DNA from: Dryocosmus kuriphilus
Taxonomy: Eukaryota; Arthropoda; Insecta; Hymenoptera; Cynipidae
Reading direction: 5' to 3'
NCBI GenBank assembly: GCA_038277395.1
Contig: CM076196.1
Coordinates: 95,424,385-95,488,384, forward strand
Length of the DNA: 64,000 nt
Shown here: positions 33,240 to 43,601 of the stretch, in pieces
How positions within the stretch are numbered: the stretch's first letter is position 1
Layout: the number at the start of each line of letters is the position of its first letter
Program-made: the position numbers and the translations under genes
Notes under the pieces: generated by a model
Databases searched by the model: none
What the model was told of the DNA's origin: nothing
What the model saw: only the letters and a program-made list of their open reading frames with translations

Positions 33240-34997
33240 ACATTTATTTTTTATTTCGTAGAAGATATACTGTAAGTCGAAAGCCTTAATCAATAAGGGT
33301 TAAAGGGACGATATGCGAAAGGGTGTGTGTATGTATGTACAATTTTCAATGGAAATATGTACGTGCCTGAACCTAAATAAGAATTCTTTAAACAGTTCTG
33401 GTATATATGTATCGTCATTAAAATCGGCTGCTAAACAAAACATTAAAAGTTTTTGAGGGGTCGTTTTCACATAACAAGGATTTATTAATATAAGAACACG
33501 TGCCATCGTTCACAAAAAATTAGTTATATTATTATTGATTGTCCAAACCAAATATTTTTATCCATTACTTACCAAAATGTCATATTAATAATTAAATTTT
33601 TATTTATTGATAATACTAAAGTGGTGGATGAAACATAGTTTAGGGTTTATTTTGAATAACACTGATGATTCTTAACAGAATTGAATGCCAAAACAAGAAG
33701 TTTGCAGCAAAAATGTCCAAAGTCTTAAACTATACCAGGTGCGATGAAAAAGTAAGGTGACTTTTTGAATTTCGCGGGATGCGAGCAGTCGATATTCGTT
33801 TTCTTTTTTTCTTATGTTGGTACACTCGTCCTAAACATATGTGCACAGTTTCAGCTATATAGCATTTTTTGTCTGTTTGTGAGAGGCATAAGGTTAGAAG
33901 TGTTGTGCGTGCTCGGCGATTTTCTGCTGTCGAAAAAAAATGGATAAAAGAATTTGCATCTAATTTTGTGTAAAAAATGGAATTAAGTGCTCCAAAACAC
34001 TTGAAATGTTGACAGTGGCATACGTTTAGTGTACCCTGAGTAAAAAAAATGTTTATAAGTGGTACAAGCTCTTTCGGGAAGGACGAGAAGATGTTAATGA
34101 TGAAGCTCGCCCTGGACGTCCCAGCACGTCAACAATTGATGAAAACGTTGAAGAAGTGAAGAAAATAGTGTTGGCGAATCGTCGAATTATCATTAGAGAA
34201 GTTGCTGATGATGTCGGCATTTCGTTTATCTCGTGCCAAGCAATTTTAGTGGATATTTTGGGCATGAGACGTGTGTCAGTGAAGTTTGTTCCGAAACCAC
34301 GATAATGTGCCAGGTCACATGTCATTGCTTTCTCGTAATTTGTTGACCAATAACAACACCATAATCATGCATCAGCCACCGTATTCACCAGATTTGGCTC
34401 CCTGCGACTTTTTCCTGTTTCCAAAACTGAAAAGACCCATGAAAGGACGGCGTTTTGCGACGATAGAGGAGATAAAGTCCGCATCGGTGGAAGAGCTGAA
34501 GACTATACCAAAAAATGCTTATCAGAAATGCTTTGAGGATTGGAAAAAGCGCTGGCACAAATGTATTATATCCGAGGGGGATTACTTTGAAGGGGACAAC
34601 ATCAATATTGATGAATAAATAAATATTTTTTGATAAAAATAAAAAGTCACCCTACTTTTTGATCACACCTCGTATGTCATATGGCGAAGCATTCTATAGC
34701 AAGCTACCCCTATAGGGGTAAATTTTTTAAATTATGATACTCTAGAGGGTAAGTATTTTTTAAACTTAAGCTAATATTAAAATATAGAACAATTAGAACA
34801 AATTTGTGCAAAAACAAGAAAGAAAAAAAACGATACTTCTTAAAACAGTAAAAGTATCAAAAATATAGCAGGGTTGATTTCAGCCCCTAAATATGAACGA
34901 TTGCCCAAAAAATTAATTTTCTTTTAAGCCTGGGATCCTCTTTTCACCTGCAAAGTTACAAACAAATCGGGATGGAAGACCAACCTAACCCTCCTTG
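33240..34997. repeat. Right inverted repeat of the Tc5-like element (interrupted)
   Basis: Inverted match of the left arm in two pieces, 33240-33734 and 34673-34997, separated by a mariner. Joining the pieces at TA restores the alignment with the left arm near 30785. Confidence 0.85.
33735..34672 (+). mobile_element. Mariner element inserted in the Tc5-like inverted repeat
   Basis: Inverted ends CCAGGTGCGATGAAAAAGTA and the inverse of CGAGGTGTGATCAAAAAGTA, flanked by TA (33733-33734, 34673-34674). Plus-strand transposase pieces: VYKWYKLFREGREDVNDE and RPGRPSTS (linker), a second helix-turn-helix block (IREVADDVGIS), then a deletion removing the first catalytic Asp region, and YSPDLAPCDFFLFPK with the third Asp. 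At 938 bp it is shorter than a typical 1.3 kb mariner, so it is an internally deleted copy. Its family differs from the mariners at 7 and 55 kb. Confidence 0.85.
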
Positions 34998-35000
34998 TAA

Positions 35001-36176
35001 GACGAGATTGAAAAAATGATGATGAGAAAGGGGATTAGAGAGGGGCTCAGTAAGGAGAGTATCGGAAATCTTTAGATAAACAAAAAGCAGGTAAGGGTGC
35101 GGGACCAAATTAGAGACAGTTTCTGGTTAGCGAGAGGAGTAAGAATAGTTTGTTCTTCGAGCCCATTGTTTTAAACATATTAATATCAGACTTGGAAGAT
35201 GAAATTAAGAGAAAAGAATAGGGAGGAGTTAAGATGGGAAGAGAGAAGGTATATGCACTGGCATATGCAGATGATATAGTAGTCATGGCGGAGAACGAAG
35301 AAGGAATGGCGGGCTTAGTTACAGGATAGGAGAAATACCTGGTGGGAAAAAGTTGAAAACAAAAGTAGAAAACACAAAGATAATGGGGTTCATAAAAGGA
35401 GGGGGAAGAAAAAAATGGACAGGAAGATAGAAGGGAATAAAGCTAGAGGAAGTAAAGGAGTTTAGATGTTTGGCATTTACTTTGCAAACCAATGGAGATC
35501 ACTGATCTCACATAAGAGAAAGGATAAAAAAAGCAGCAGAAGTAGTGAAACAGATATGGGGAATAGGAAAAATGAGGTTAACAAAAGATTGAAAAAGGAG
35601 AATATGGTTGTCTGATACGCTTGTGTGGCCGTTATTAGGCTACGGAGCAGAGATACGGAGATGGAAGGAAAGGGAATGTATTGAGAGGCTACAGGAAAGG
35701 TATATAAGGTGGACACTACAAGTAGACTAGAGGACACCGGGATATATGGTGACATAAGAAACATAACGAGATAAATTGAATACTATAGCGTGAAAAGAGG
35801 CCATTGAAGTTTAAAGAGAAGCTAAGAGATAGAAGGGGAGGAGAGTTAGCGAGGGAGTGCTTGAGGGATATATAAAGAAAGAAGAGTATGGGTGATAGAA
35901 CTAACGAGTTGGGAAAAAGAAAGAGCGGAGTTTTTTGGGGATAGAGATATCGGTGATGGACATGGAGTAAGGTATGAAGAGTTGGAGAAAAGAGGCAGGG
36001 AAAAACAACTAATAGAAAGATGGGTGTTTTGTCTGAGGAATCAAAATATAATAAGTGGTGTAAGATGATAAAAGAGCAAGGACTCAAAAGTATTCAGAAA
36101 AGCGATGGGAAGAGGGGAGATGGGCAAGAATAGCAAGATTTAGATTGGGAAACGGGTTTGGGCTGATGCGTTGTAG
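35001..36176 (+). pseudogene. Non-LTR retrotransposon 2, 3' part (RT catalytic and downstream region)
   Basis: Continuation of the frame cut at 30456. It reads MMMRKGIREGLSKESIGN, then VYALAYADDIVVMAENEEGM at about 35250-35310 with the catalytic YADD intact, KTKIMGF-like sequence, and downstream pieces (WVIELTSWEKERAEFFGD, LEKRGREKQLIERWVF). Many stops. It ends at about 36175 with RIARFRLGNGFGLM, where an R1-like 3' fragment is joined. Confidence 0.8.
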
Positions 36177-37236
36177 ATGGACAAGTACCGCAAGCGTATG
36201 GCCACAGTGCAGCGAAGTGGCGCTCAGCACATCATAAGCGTTTATCGCACAGTGTCTGAGACATCGTTGCTTGTTCTTGCAGGATTCATGCCAATTGACC
36301 TCCTCGCAAGAGAACGAATAAGGGCCTACGTACGCAAAAAGACCGAAGAGGCTGCCATCAGCAACATTAAAGCGGAGGAAAGGACGAGTGTCCAGGTGTA
36401 GTGGCAGACAAGATGAGCTTCAGAGAAAAGGGGTAGGTGGACCCATCGTCTCATACCAGAATTAACGCCGTAGATGAACAGAGCGCATGGGGAGATGAAT
36501 TAATATCTCACCTGACTCCTCACAAGACACGGTATGTTCTACGCATACCTGTTCAAGTGCAGTAAAAAGAGCAGCCAGCAATGCATGCACTGCGATACAG
36601 ACGACGAGGATGATGCAGAACACAAGGTCTTCGCATGCAGAAGGTGGACGGAAGACCGCGAGTATGTTGAGGTCGAATTTAAAGAGGATTTAACACATGA
36701 AAATATGATGAGGTACATGCTGCGATCTCAGCAACATTGGAATGTAATAGCGAGGTTCGCTGAAAGGGTAATACGTACTAAGAAGAAAGAAAAGCCCCCA
36801 TAAAGGCAAAGGCTGAGTGTCTCGCACTCATTCATAGGTATCGAAGGCGGACGAGCCCGAGATGTGGAAAAGCCCACACTACCGAGGACGACGCGTACAC
36901 TTACCTTCTTGTGGAGACGCAGAAAAGGAAGAAGTACGACGAGACCGTTGTGCGACCAAATGGTATACTGTTGATGACGACGTGCATATACGATGTGAGG
37001 TAGAGACGCTCAAGGATGGTCAGGCCAGGCAGGTAAGCTGAAGGAAGCCAAGGCGCGGCTCAGAGGCCCATAAACCATGTACCTGAAGTAATGCGAAAGC
37101 GGATTCCGGGTGCATGGTTTGGCCGGAAGGAGGAGGTGGTTTTAGTGAGTAGCGGCTGTATTTTTGAGTCCGAGTCCCACACTCAGTCCTTTAAAAGGAT
37201 TTACACCTCCTCAACAAAAAAAAAGATAAAAAAAAG
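36177..37236 (+). pseudogene. R1-like non-LTR retrotransposon, C-terminus and 3' UTR
   Basis: The frame 36177-36401 (RSGAQHIISVYRTVSETSLL, then MPIDLLARERIRAY) and the frame 36534-36803 match the end of R1-type ORF2. The latter contains the C2HC knuckle CMHCDTDDEDDAEHKVFAC and a MLRSQQHWNVIARFAERV block. The 3' UTR has the GGCCGGAAGGAGG-TGGTTTTAGTGAGTA style usual for R1 elements, including GAGTCCCACAC, and ends in an A-rich tail (AAAAAAAAAGATAAAAAAAA) at about 37218-37236. Whether it was inserted or joined to non-LTR 2 by recombination cannot be told. R1 elements normally sit in 28S rDNA; no rDNA is present here. Confidence 0.75.
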
Positions 37237-37609
37237 TCCTGTCGAGGCTGTCAGCCACCTCATTAAGGAAGATATCCTTATAGACCAGAATCTATGCCAA
37301 ATGCAGTTCTCTATCCTCGTTTTAAATTCCCTCCACAAGTCATGGTCACAACAATGGTCTGGAAAGAAATGCCACAGGACTGAGTGTGGCCCTCCAAAAG
37401 TTCCAGATCGCTGTTGATTACGGCAAAAATATTCCGACTTCAGTTTTCGTGAGTGGATTTGTCCGTAAACAGGAGAGCCCAAGCCGTGAAACGCTCCCAT
37501 GAGAGATCAGAGGATGATCGGCTGATATCAAAGAACACCTGTTGATGACCTACTCTCCGAACTGAGCGAGTGCCACGAATCCACCCGGGAAAACCCTCGC
37601 CTAGGCATG

Positions 37610-38380
37610 AGCGAACATCCCCTATCGTCTTTCACGGAAAATATGAAAGCTCGTCTAGTGGAGCTTAGAAAAGATCCGAATCAGGGCGAACATAAAATAA
37701 TCGAGCCTGAAGTTGCGGTGAGCCGATTTCTCAGTGAAAAGCTCGATTTTGGGAGTGAGCTTGTTGCTTTGCCACAAATAGTTTCTAATTAGGAACTGCG
37801 TGGCAAGAAACACCCTCCTATATTTGAGAGGAGATTTCCTGGCCTCCGCCAGGAGAACGTTGGTTCGGAAGTATACATGCACCCCAAAACAACCCCCAAG
37901 ATCTTAAACTGAATGAAATCCAAGTCCCTTAAGCGGGATCTGCAAGCAATCATGATGATCACGGAGCCACACTTTAGGCTTCCATAAGCCGTCATTAGAA
38001 CATCTGGGAGAGCTCGCCAGCTAACTCTACAAGAGACCTTAAGAAAATCGACCGCTGGAGTTTGGAAACCAAGATTGAGAGTCCGTGTATTGGGATAGTC
38101 TAACCCTTCGGGGGTGACCAAGTAGATTTTTCTTATCCAATCCCTGAGGGAGCCTTCTTCTGCTAATGCGAGAGGTGGGCAGACCAAAACCGAAGGGAAA
38201 TAATACTTCCCTCGCCGATACGAAGGACGAGACGAAGTTCACAAGACAAGAAGGAATGTTGAAGTGTTGCAATTTACTATTGAAAATAAAATAAATTTCT
38301 ACATACCTTCGACACTGGTTTCTGAACTTTCTAGAATGAATCGGAAACATAGTCTCCATAATTTTACCTTGGCAGCAGGC
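37610..38380 (-). pseudogene. Non-LTR retrotransposon 3, downstream RT region
   Basis: Minus-strand frames read NIPSCLVNFVSSFVSAREVL, then GLPTSRISRRRLPQG (RT motif B region, near 38160). After an internal deletion of the YxDD segment follow AVDFLKVSCRVSWRALPDVL, RLRDLDFIQFKILGVVLGCM and KYRRVFLATQFLIRNYL. This is the region after RT in Jockey-type elements. It continues, in minus-strand order, from the RT N-terminal piece at 40504-41090. From 37237 to 37610 the minus strand shows only scraps. Confidence 0.65.
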
Positions 38381-40503
38381 CTATTCGAGGCCACCTAAAC
38401 TAAAAACTGAAAATCTTAAAATACAGGAACAATGACACAATTATGTATCGCAACAATTATTAAAGTAGTGTAATGGTTTTCTACGCTGTTAGCTAAGACT
38501 CAGTGCTATGTGTGGTTCGCAAAAGAAGGGGGTTCACAAATCGGATCAAGATAATAATAATATGTCTCTACTATAACGGATTGCAACTTATTCAGTAGAG
38601 ATTATTGAAAAAGTAGTAATGAGTGTAGTCAATTTCTACAATTCTTATTGTAGAAAATCTATAACACAAACTGATTCTCGATAAATCTCAACAATTATAC
38701 AACTCAAACTCTACAGACACAAAATAAACGTAATCTTGACATATTTTTACAAAAAAAAATTATAATTCAGGACCAAAACATTGAAATTAAAATAACTACA
38801 AGGAGATAGGCATTTTATTAACTTCTATCCTTAACCTCTCAAGCGAACTAACTAACAAAGCCACACGGCAAAATCCAAGATCATAACTAATCTAAAAAGC
38901 CACCAGCAAAACTCAAAGCTACTGAGCAAGATCTAGAGTAGTCTATAGTCTCGATTGTATACTCGTGTAATAGACAATTAAGGCTACACAGCAAAACATA
39001 TGTCACAGATGCTACCAGCAAACCATATATCATAAGTGCTATCAGCAAAACATAAATCATAGATGCTATCAGCAAAACCTATGTTGTAATGCTACAAGCA
39101 AGAGAAATCATACATGTTACTAGCAAAAGATAAATAATCATAAATTCTACCAGAAAAACTCCAAAACAATCATAATCCAAATATCCGGATTTAGTAATGA
39201 TCTATGCTCAAAAATTACCAACTGTTAATCAAATTCATGCTGAGCTTAACCAAAAGTTCTCGAACATAACCTAAACTTGTCACATGTGGTTCTTCAAAAC
39301 TCTAAGCTTCCTCAACAAAATAAAATCTGTTACCTAGAATAATTTTCTCGCAAGACATTCATCTTGGATACATTTCTCGGCGTTTAGAGTCTTCAGATTT
39401 GTTCACTTGAAAATGAGGGGAGGATCGTAGCGGAGCCCGTATCAGCTTGGAGCTCGACTCGTTATTCACACACATTTTTCCACTAAGCACAAAGAGAAAT
39501 TCAAGGGATAGAAATACATAATAATGTCTTTGTATACTTAAAACTTGAACTTACTCTACATAAAAGCAGGGGAGAGTGGGAGAGAATTCATAGCAGGACA
39601 GATCTCAACTCAGAGCTCGACTCAATATTCGCAACCAAATACATATAAAAACTCAACGGATGAAAATATATGATATAACTATACACTGAAAATTGGAATT
39701 CGCTATATATAAAGGGTCCAATCAAGTATTTTCCGTCTCGACCATGTGTAAAGCAATTTTCCTTAAAAGTTATTCATAGTCTTAATCGCTATATGGCCAT
39801 AATTCGAGCAAGATTTACCTTTATTTGTCATATTGAGATATCGGCCTTACCTGAGGAAACTTCTCCGGCAAAGGAGAGCTTCAAAAAATGGACAATTACT
39901 TTGGATAAACTAGAACTTAAGAACTCGACTAAGAAAGTTTAAAGAAAACTCGAGAAGCCTAAGGCATTGTAGTCTCGGTGGTGGCTTATAGAGAAGAAAA
40001 CACGTAGAAACGACGAACCGGGACTCAGATTCGTCTTGCTTTCCCCTTCCTTCTCTCAGCATTTTCATTGGTGGAGAAACCTTTGCGGTGACGGGGTTGA
40101 GTTTTGCACTCCAGTACCATATGAATAAAAGGTGCACAGTGCCCTGGTATTTTAGGCAATCATCCTTCCTTCCCTCTACTATCCATCATAAATGATCCAG
40201 TATTTGTAGATGAGGATCCACAGCTAACTTGGATCCGGCAGAAGACATAGATGGAAAGATGGGAGAATCCAAACGGCTTCAAATGTGTCTCGAAGGAGTC
40301 TAGTTACGATGTCTCTATTATTCTTGATCGTTACAAAAATGTAAACGAAACAACCAAAATAATTCCTTAAAATTATAAATCTTATCTCCAGCCCTAGTCA
40401 TGGAGTTATCATACAATCACCGAGTTTCTTTACTTAAATCTTAAACATTCAAAATATACTGAAATCTGTAAATAAGATATGAAAGTTTGAATTTAATTTA
40501 ATT
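38381..40503. other. 2.1 kb AT-rich insertion splitting non-LTR 3
   Basis: The RT frame stops at about 40504 after LLLDID and resumes near 38380, so this block looks inserted. It holds a minisatellite (38985-39165), a duplicated segment of about 155 bp at about 39415-39720 (both copies carry GAGCTCGACTC), and an unassigned stretch at 39840-40145. The right edge carries a TTTAATTTAATTTAAT run that could be the tail of a minus-strand retroposon. No gene was recognised. Confidence 0.5.
38985..39165. repeat. Minisatellite, units of about 30 bp
   Basis: Imperfect units of the form GCTATCAGCAAAACATA-ATCATAGAT repeat five to six times. Confidence 0.75.
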
Positions 40504-40721
40504 TAATCGTTATATGCTCAGTCTATGTCTAGGAGTAAGACGAAAATCGATTGCTTACAGGCAAATGCATGCCTGATATCGATCACAACCCCAGCTATGC
40601 AGTCATGGTAGGATCTCTCGACACTCTCCACATTGTCCGAATTTGAAGACATTATGGGATCTAAGAGGAGGGGGGGAAACCAACGGGTAAATTTTATCGA
40701 TCGAGTTCCCAACATGCGCAT

Positions 40722-40763
<42 letters not shown>

Positions 40764-41090
40764 TTAATTCCTCGAGAACAATTCAAGTAGGCCCTAATCG
40801 TACGCCAGACATCTGTAGGGTTGGATGAGGCGTCGACTGATTCGCAAAAGGTTATATATGAATCTTTTTTTACTTCCATCAAGAAGTCTATAACCTCCGC
40901 GTTCACCCTACAATATTCTAGGAAGTTTTCCCTGGACTGACATTCTCAAACAATATTAGAGCCACCCTGTGACCGTTTCAGAGCAAGTTAAAAACTGGCG
41001 TTCACCACAAAGGGAAGCAAGACGACGCTTTGGGGTGACCTTCCGTATCCACGCTGTGATTGGCCAATCCAGCCACAAACATACATTTAA
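40504..41090 (-). pseudogene. Non-LTR retrotransposon 3, RT N-terminal region
   Basis: The minus strand reads a linker of the type found between endonuclease and RT (VIDFLMEVKKDSYITFCESV, then NPTDVWRTIRAYLNCSRG). A poly-C tract interrupts it, and then comes VESVERSYHDCIAGVVIDI with HAFACKQSIFVLLLDID, the approach to RT motif A. Upstream sequence to about 41090 has weakly similar scraps. It belongs with 37610-38380. Confidence 0.65.
40723..40762. repeat. Homopolymer: 40 consecutive G
   Basis: A pure G run (C on the minus strand) inside a decayed RT frame. On the minus strand it translates as poly-Pro. Such G runs are rare, fold as quadruplexes and can also arise as sequencing artefacts. Confidence 0.95.
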
Positions 41091-41661
41091 AAACTACATC
41101 TAAAATTTTACTATATTTTTAGTTTTAGCTGTCCGGAGGCCGTTATGCCCTCGAGTTTATCGGCATGTTGAGCCACGAAAGCACAGAGTGTTTCCTAACT
41201 TATGCCCTTAGTAATAATCTTGCTAATGCATCTAGATACCTTTTTTGTCTCTGTGCTAATCCTAAAAAGCAAGGGGTAGATCCGAACTGTGGACTTCTTC
41301 TTTTTCACGCAACTTGGTTTGTAGAAAAATTGGTTGGGCTTTGATGAGTGCAGGGTTATGAGGTCGCCCTAAAATGTAGTCATGTATATAAGAATGTAAA
41401 TAAGAATGTATATAAAAATCTCTTGGTATTTATTACCAAAGTTTCTGCAATTTCATAATATATACACCCGAGATTAGCGTTGGTGAGATTTGTTGGTCTG
41501 GGGTGGCTACCTGAATCCACTAATACTATTATGAGAGTTCGGACAAGAGGAAGCCCGAGGCCGGACCTTCCGGATATAAGGGCTCCCAGCTGTGTCCACT
41601 TCATTGGAGCGGGGAGAGTTTATGGTTAATAATATTCCTCTCTACAGTGGGGGCACCAAAA
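41091..41661. other. No feature recognised; primer-site-like sequence at the right edge
   Basis: Unassigned sequence. At 41641-41661 the minus strand reads TTTGGTGCCCCCACTGTAGA, which could be a primer-binding site directly after the candidate LTR at 41662-42124. Confidence 0.3.
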
Positions 41662-42124
41662 TCGCGCCTTAATACTCTGAGCACGACTCATCCTGTTCTT
41701 AATGACCTGGGTTAAACTGTTCGCGGAGAGGTTTGAGAGGGATTCAAACCTCAGACGATTACCAGAAGGGCAGGTAAAGCTAATGCCTAACTCCACCGTT
41801 AGCAGAGCAGAAAGAAACGGGGTTGAAGACGGTGAAAGTTTAAAAAAGTCGAAGATCCGGGGTCTGTGCCCGAGGGAGAGAAGGGCATACTCTCCGACCG
41901 AGGGTGGCACTGCTGATTAGCGTAACTATGTGCGACGACCTCCGACCTAGATTCAAGCTACCACACTGAGGGGAGCGAAAGTGACTCCTTTGTAGAAAGA
42001 GGAACTTCCACGCTCCATCCGTGAGGGAAAGAAGGAGAAGTCTTCCTAGCAGGAAACATAGCGAGAGGATCCATTTTTCCATCTGACTTTAAGTTCTGCA
42101 ACGTCGCACATGGTACACGTCACA
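41662..42124 (-). other. Candidate LTR of a gypsy-like element
   Basis: On the minus strand a purine tract GAAAAGGGGGAAG precedes TGTGACGTGTACC, as a polypurine tract precedes a 3' LTR. A TTGGTGCC sequence follows 463 bases later. A gypsy-type RT remnant lies upstream on the same strand at 43050-43460. A second copy of the LTR was not found, and no TG...CA end is obvious, so this is tentative. A similar purine tract with a TGTACA-type start occurs near 51766. Confidence 0.3.
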
Positions 42125-42141
42125 TATCTTCCCCCTTTTCG

Positions 42142-43049
42142 CCCCGACCACTTACTGAGAGTGATAACGGTGAGGCACAGGTGCTTGAATGACTGTATTT
42201 AACTCATCACCGTCTCCGTGGTTGACGCAGTAGTTAGCTCCAGCACTCGACAGTCACTCTTCCGCCTCTTTTCTTCTGTATAACTTTCCTGATGCACATG
42301 GCGCCCAATGTAGGATGCCAGGTACTGCGGAGGTATACCGAGGAAAGAGAAGGAATTTGAATGTTGAAAATAGTGTGAACACAATAAAGGAACAGAGTAA
42401 GGTTCGCCCCCGTGGGAGCGGCATTGTATCCCTGAAATAGCCCGTTCTGTGAGAAGGAAGGAAAAGTAAAAAGAAGGAAGGAAAATGAAAGGATAATTTC
42501 AGAAGGAGCGAAGTGAGACAAGCAGGCTTGCGAGACACAACAACCAAATTAGCAACAACGAAAGACTCACTTTGTCTGACCGTCGGCCGACAGATGACGG
42601 CCTTGTCCGTTCACCACCCGGCCGACCCTTCGGGGGTTCCATCTGATTTCGGATACGGTACGCTCAACCCTTTCCTAAGTGCCGTACTTATGTGAATGTT
42701 TGTTACAACTCCCCTCCACGCTCTGCCTAGGTTTTGGTGTGCACCTGAAAATTTGTTTAAGTTTTGAAGTTCCCTGTCAAGGTATTTCGTTGAAAAAAGA
42801 TTTTGTCTTCAAGAATCGCTGTGCTCTCGCTGAGTTTTGTTCTTCAATCTTCTTCAATGGTTTTCCGTTTTCAGAAACATATGTATAAAGAAAAGATTTT
42901 ATCTGGAGTTATAACTAATTTTAAAAATGTTTCGGCATCCAACATATTAATAGTTTTGTTTAGTACTTTAAGCGTTATATTTATATATATATTTATTATA
43001 TATATAACACAATATTATTTAGCTATATTTTAGCTTATATATATTTAGC
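42142..43049. other. Unassigned sequence between candidate LTR and RT remnant
   Basis: Several overlapping open frames of 60-97 residues exist on both strands without recognisable domains. In the gypsy reading this stretch would be a deleted 3' pol region. A short TATATA-rich patch lies near 42980-43010. Confidence 0.35.
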
Positions 43050-43460
43050 TTCCGAACAGCCAAATTTTTGTTTAGGCTAAGCGTTACATTTTCCTCATTT
43101 ATTTTATCCAACACAATATTCAGGTATTTTACGTGATCGTCCAAATTTTGAGTGACAATAAAAGTGTCGTCTAAGATACAAAAAAACGTTAGATTTTAAG
43201 TCTGGAGAATGGAATTTGTATGTAAGCAAATTTTGGGCCTATTTTTGGAATAAATTTAGCTGATCTTAAAGTCTCAAATATTTCGGCCATAATTAGTATT
43301 AGATTTACATTTTTTCTTGTTATATTGTTAACCTTTCTAAAATCTGGGCAGAGTCTATCATCATATATGGTTTATTAATCATCACGTTTGGGTTCGACCA
43401 AACTGGGCAAGAAGGTTCTATTATTTCCTGTTCTAATAATAATTTATTTACTGTAGTTTA
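43050..43460 (-). pseudogene. Gypsy-type reverse transcriptase remnant (Ty3/gypsy)
   Basis: Minus-strand frames read VNKLLLEQEIIEPSCPVWSN (43455-43395), then MAEIFETLRSAKFIPKI, and after a deletion CILDDTFIVTQNLDDHVKYL, containing the LDD form of the catalytic box (about 43170). INEENVTLSLNK follows. This is the standard order of gypsy RT with the central part lost. It is heavily mutated. Confidence 0.7.
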
Positions 43461-43601
43461 AATTACTTCCTTACAGAAATTGGATGCCGAGAAAGTAGGG
43501 TTTGATTTTGAAAAGTGTGGCATTATATATAATAATTATTTTATTTCAGATGGGCAGGTTTACTCAAGTCCCATAGCACTGAGGTTAATTAATGTAACCT
43601 A

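Larger units (their letters stand above)
30460..34997. mobile_element. Tc4/Tc5-like DNA transposon with about 810-bp inverted repeats
   Basis: The ends are CAAGGGGGGTTAGGTT and the inverse AACCTAACCCTCCTTG. TAA flanks both sides (30457-30459 and 34998-35000), and the reconstructed empty site reads CTAAG. Tc4 and Tc5 of Caenorhabditis use a CTNAG target with TNA duplication and have long inverted repeats, and the encoded protein carries a Tc5-type Cys-rich C-terminus. The element splits the RT frame of non-LTR 2 at motif A. A mariner later inserted into its right arm. Confidence 0.85.
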
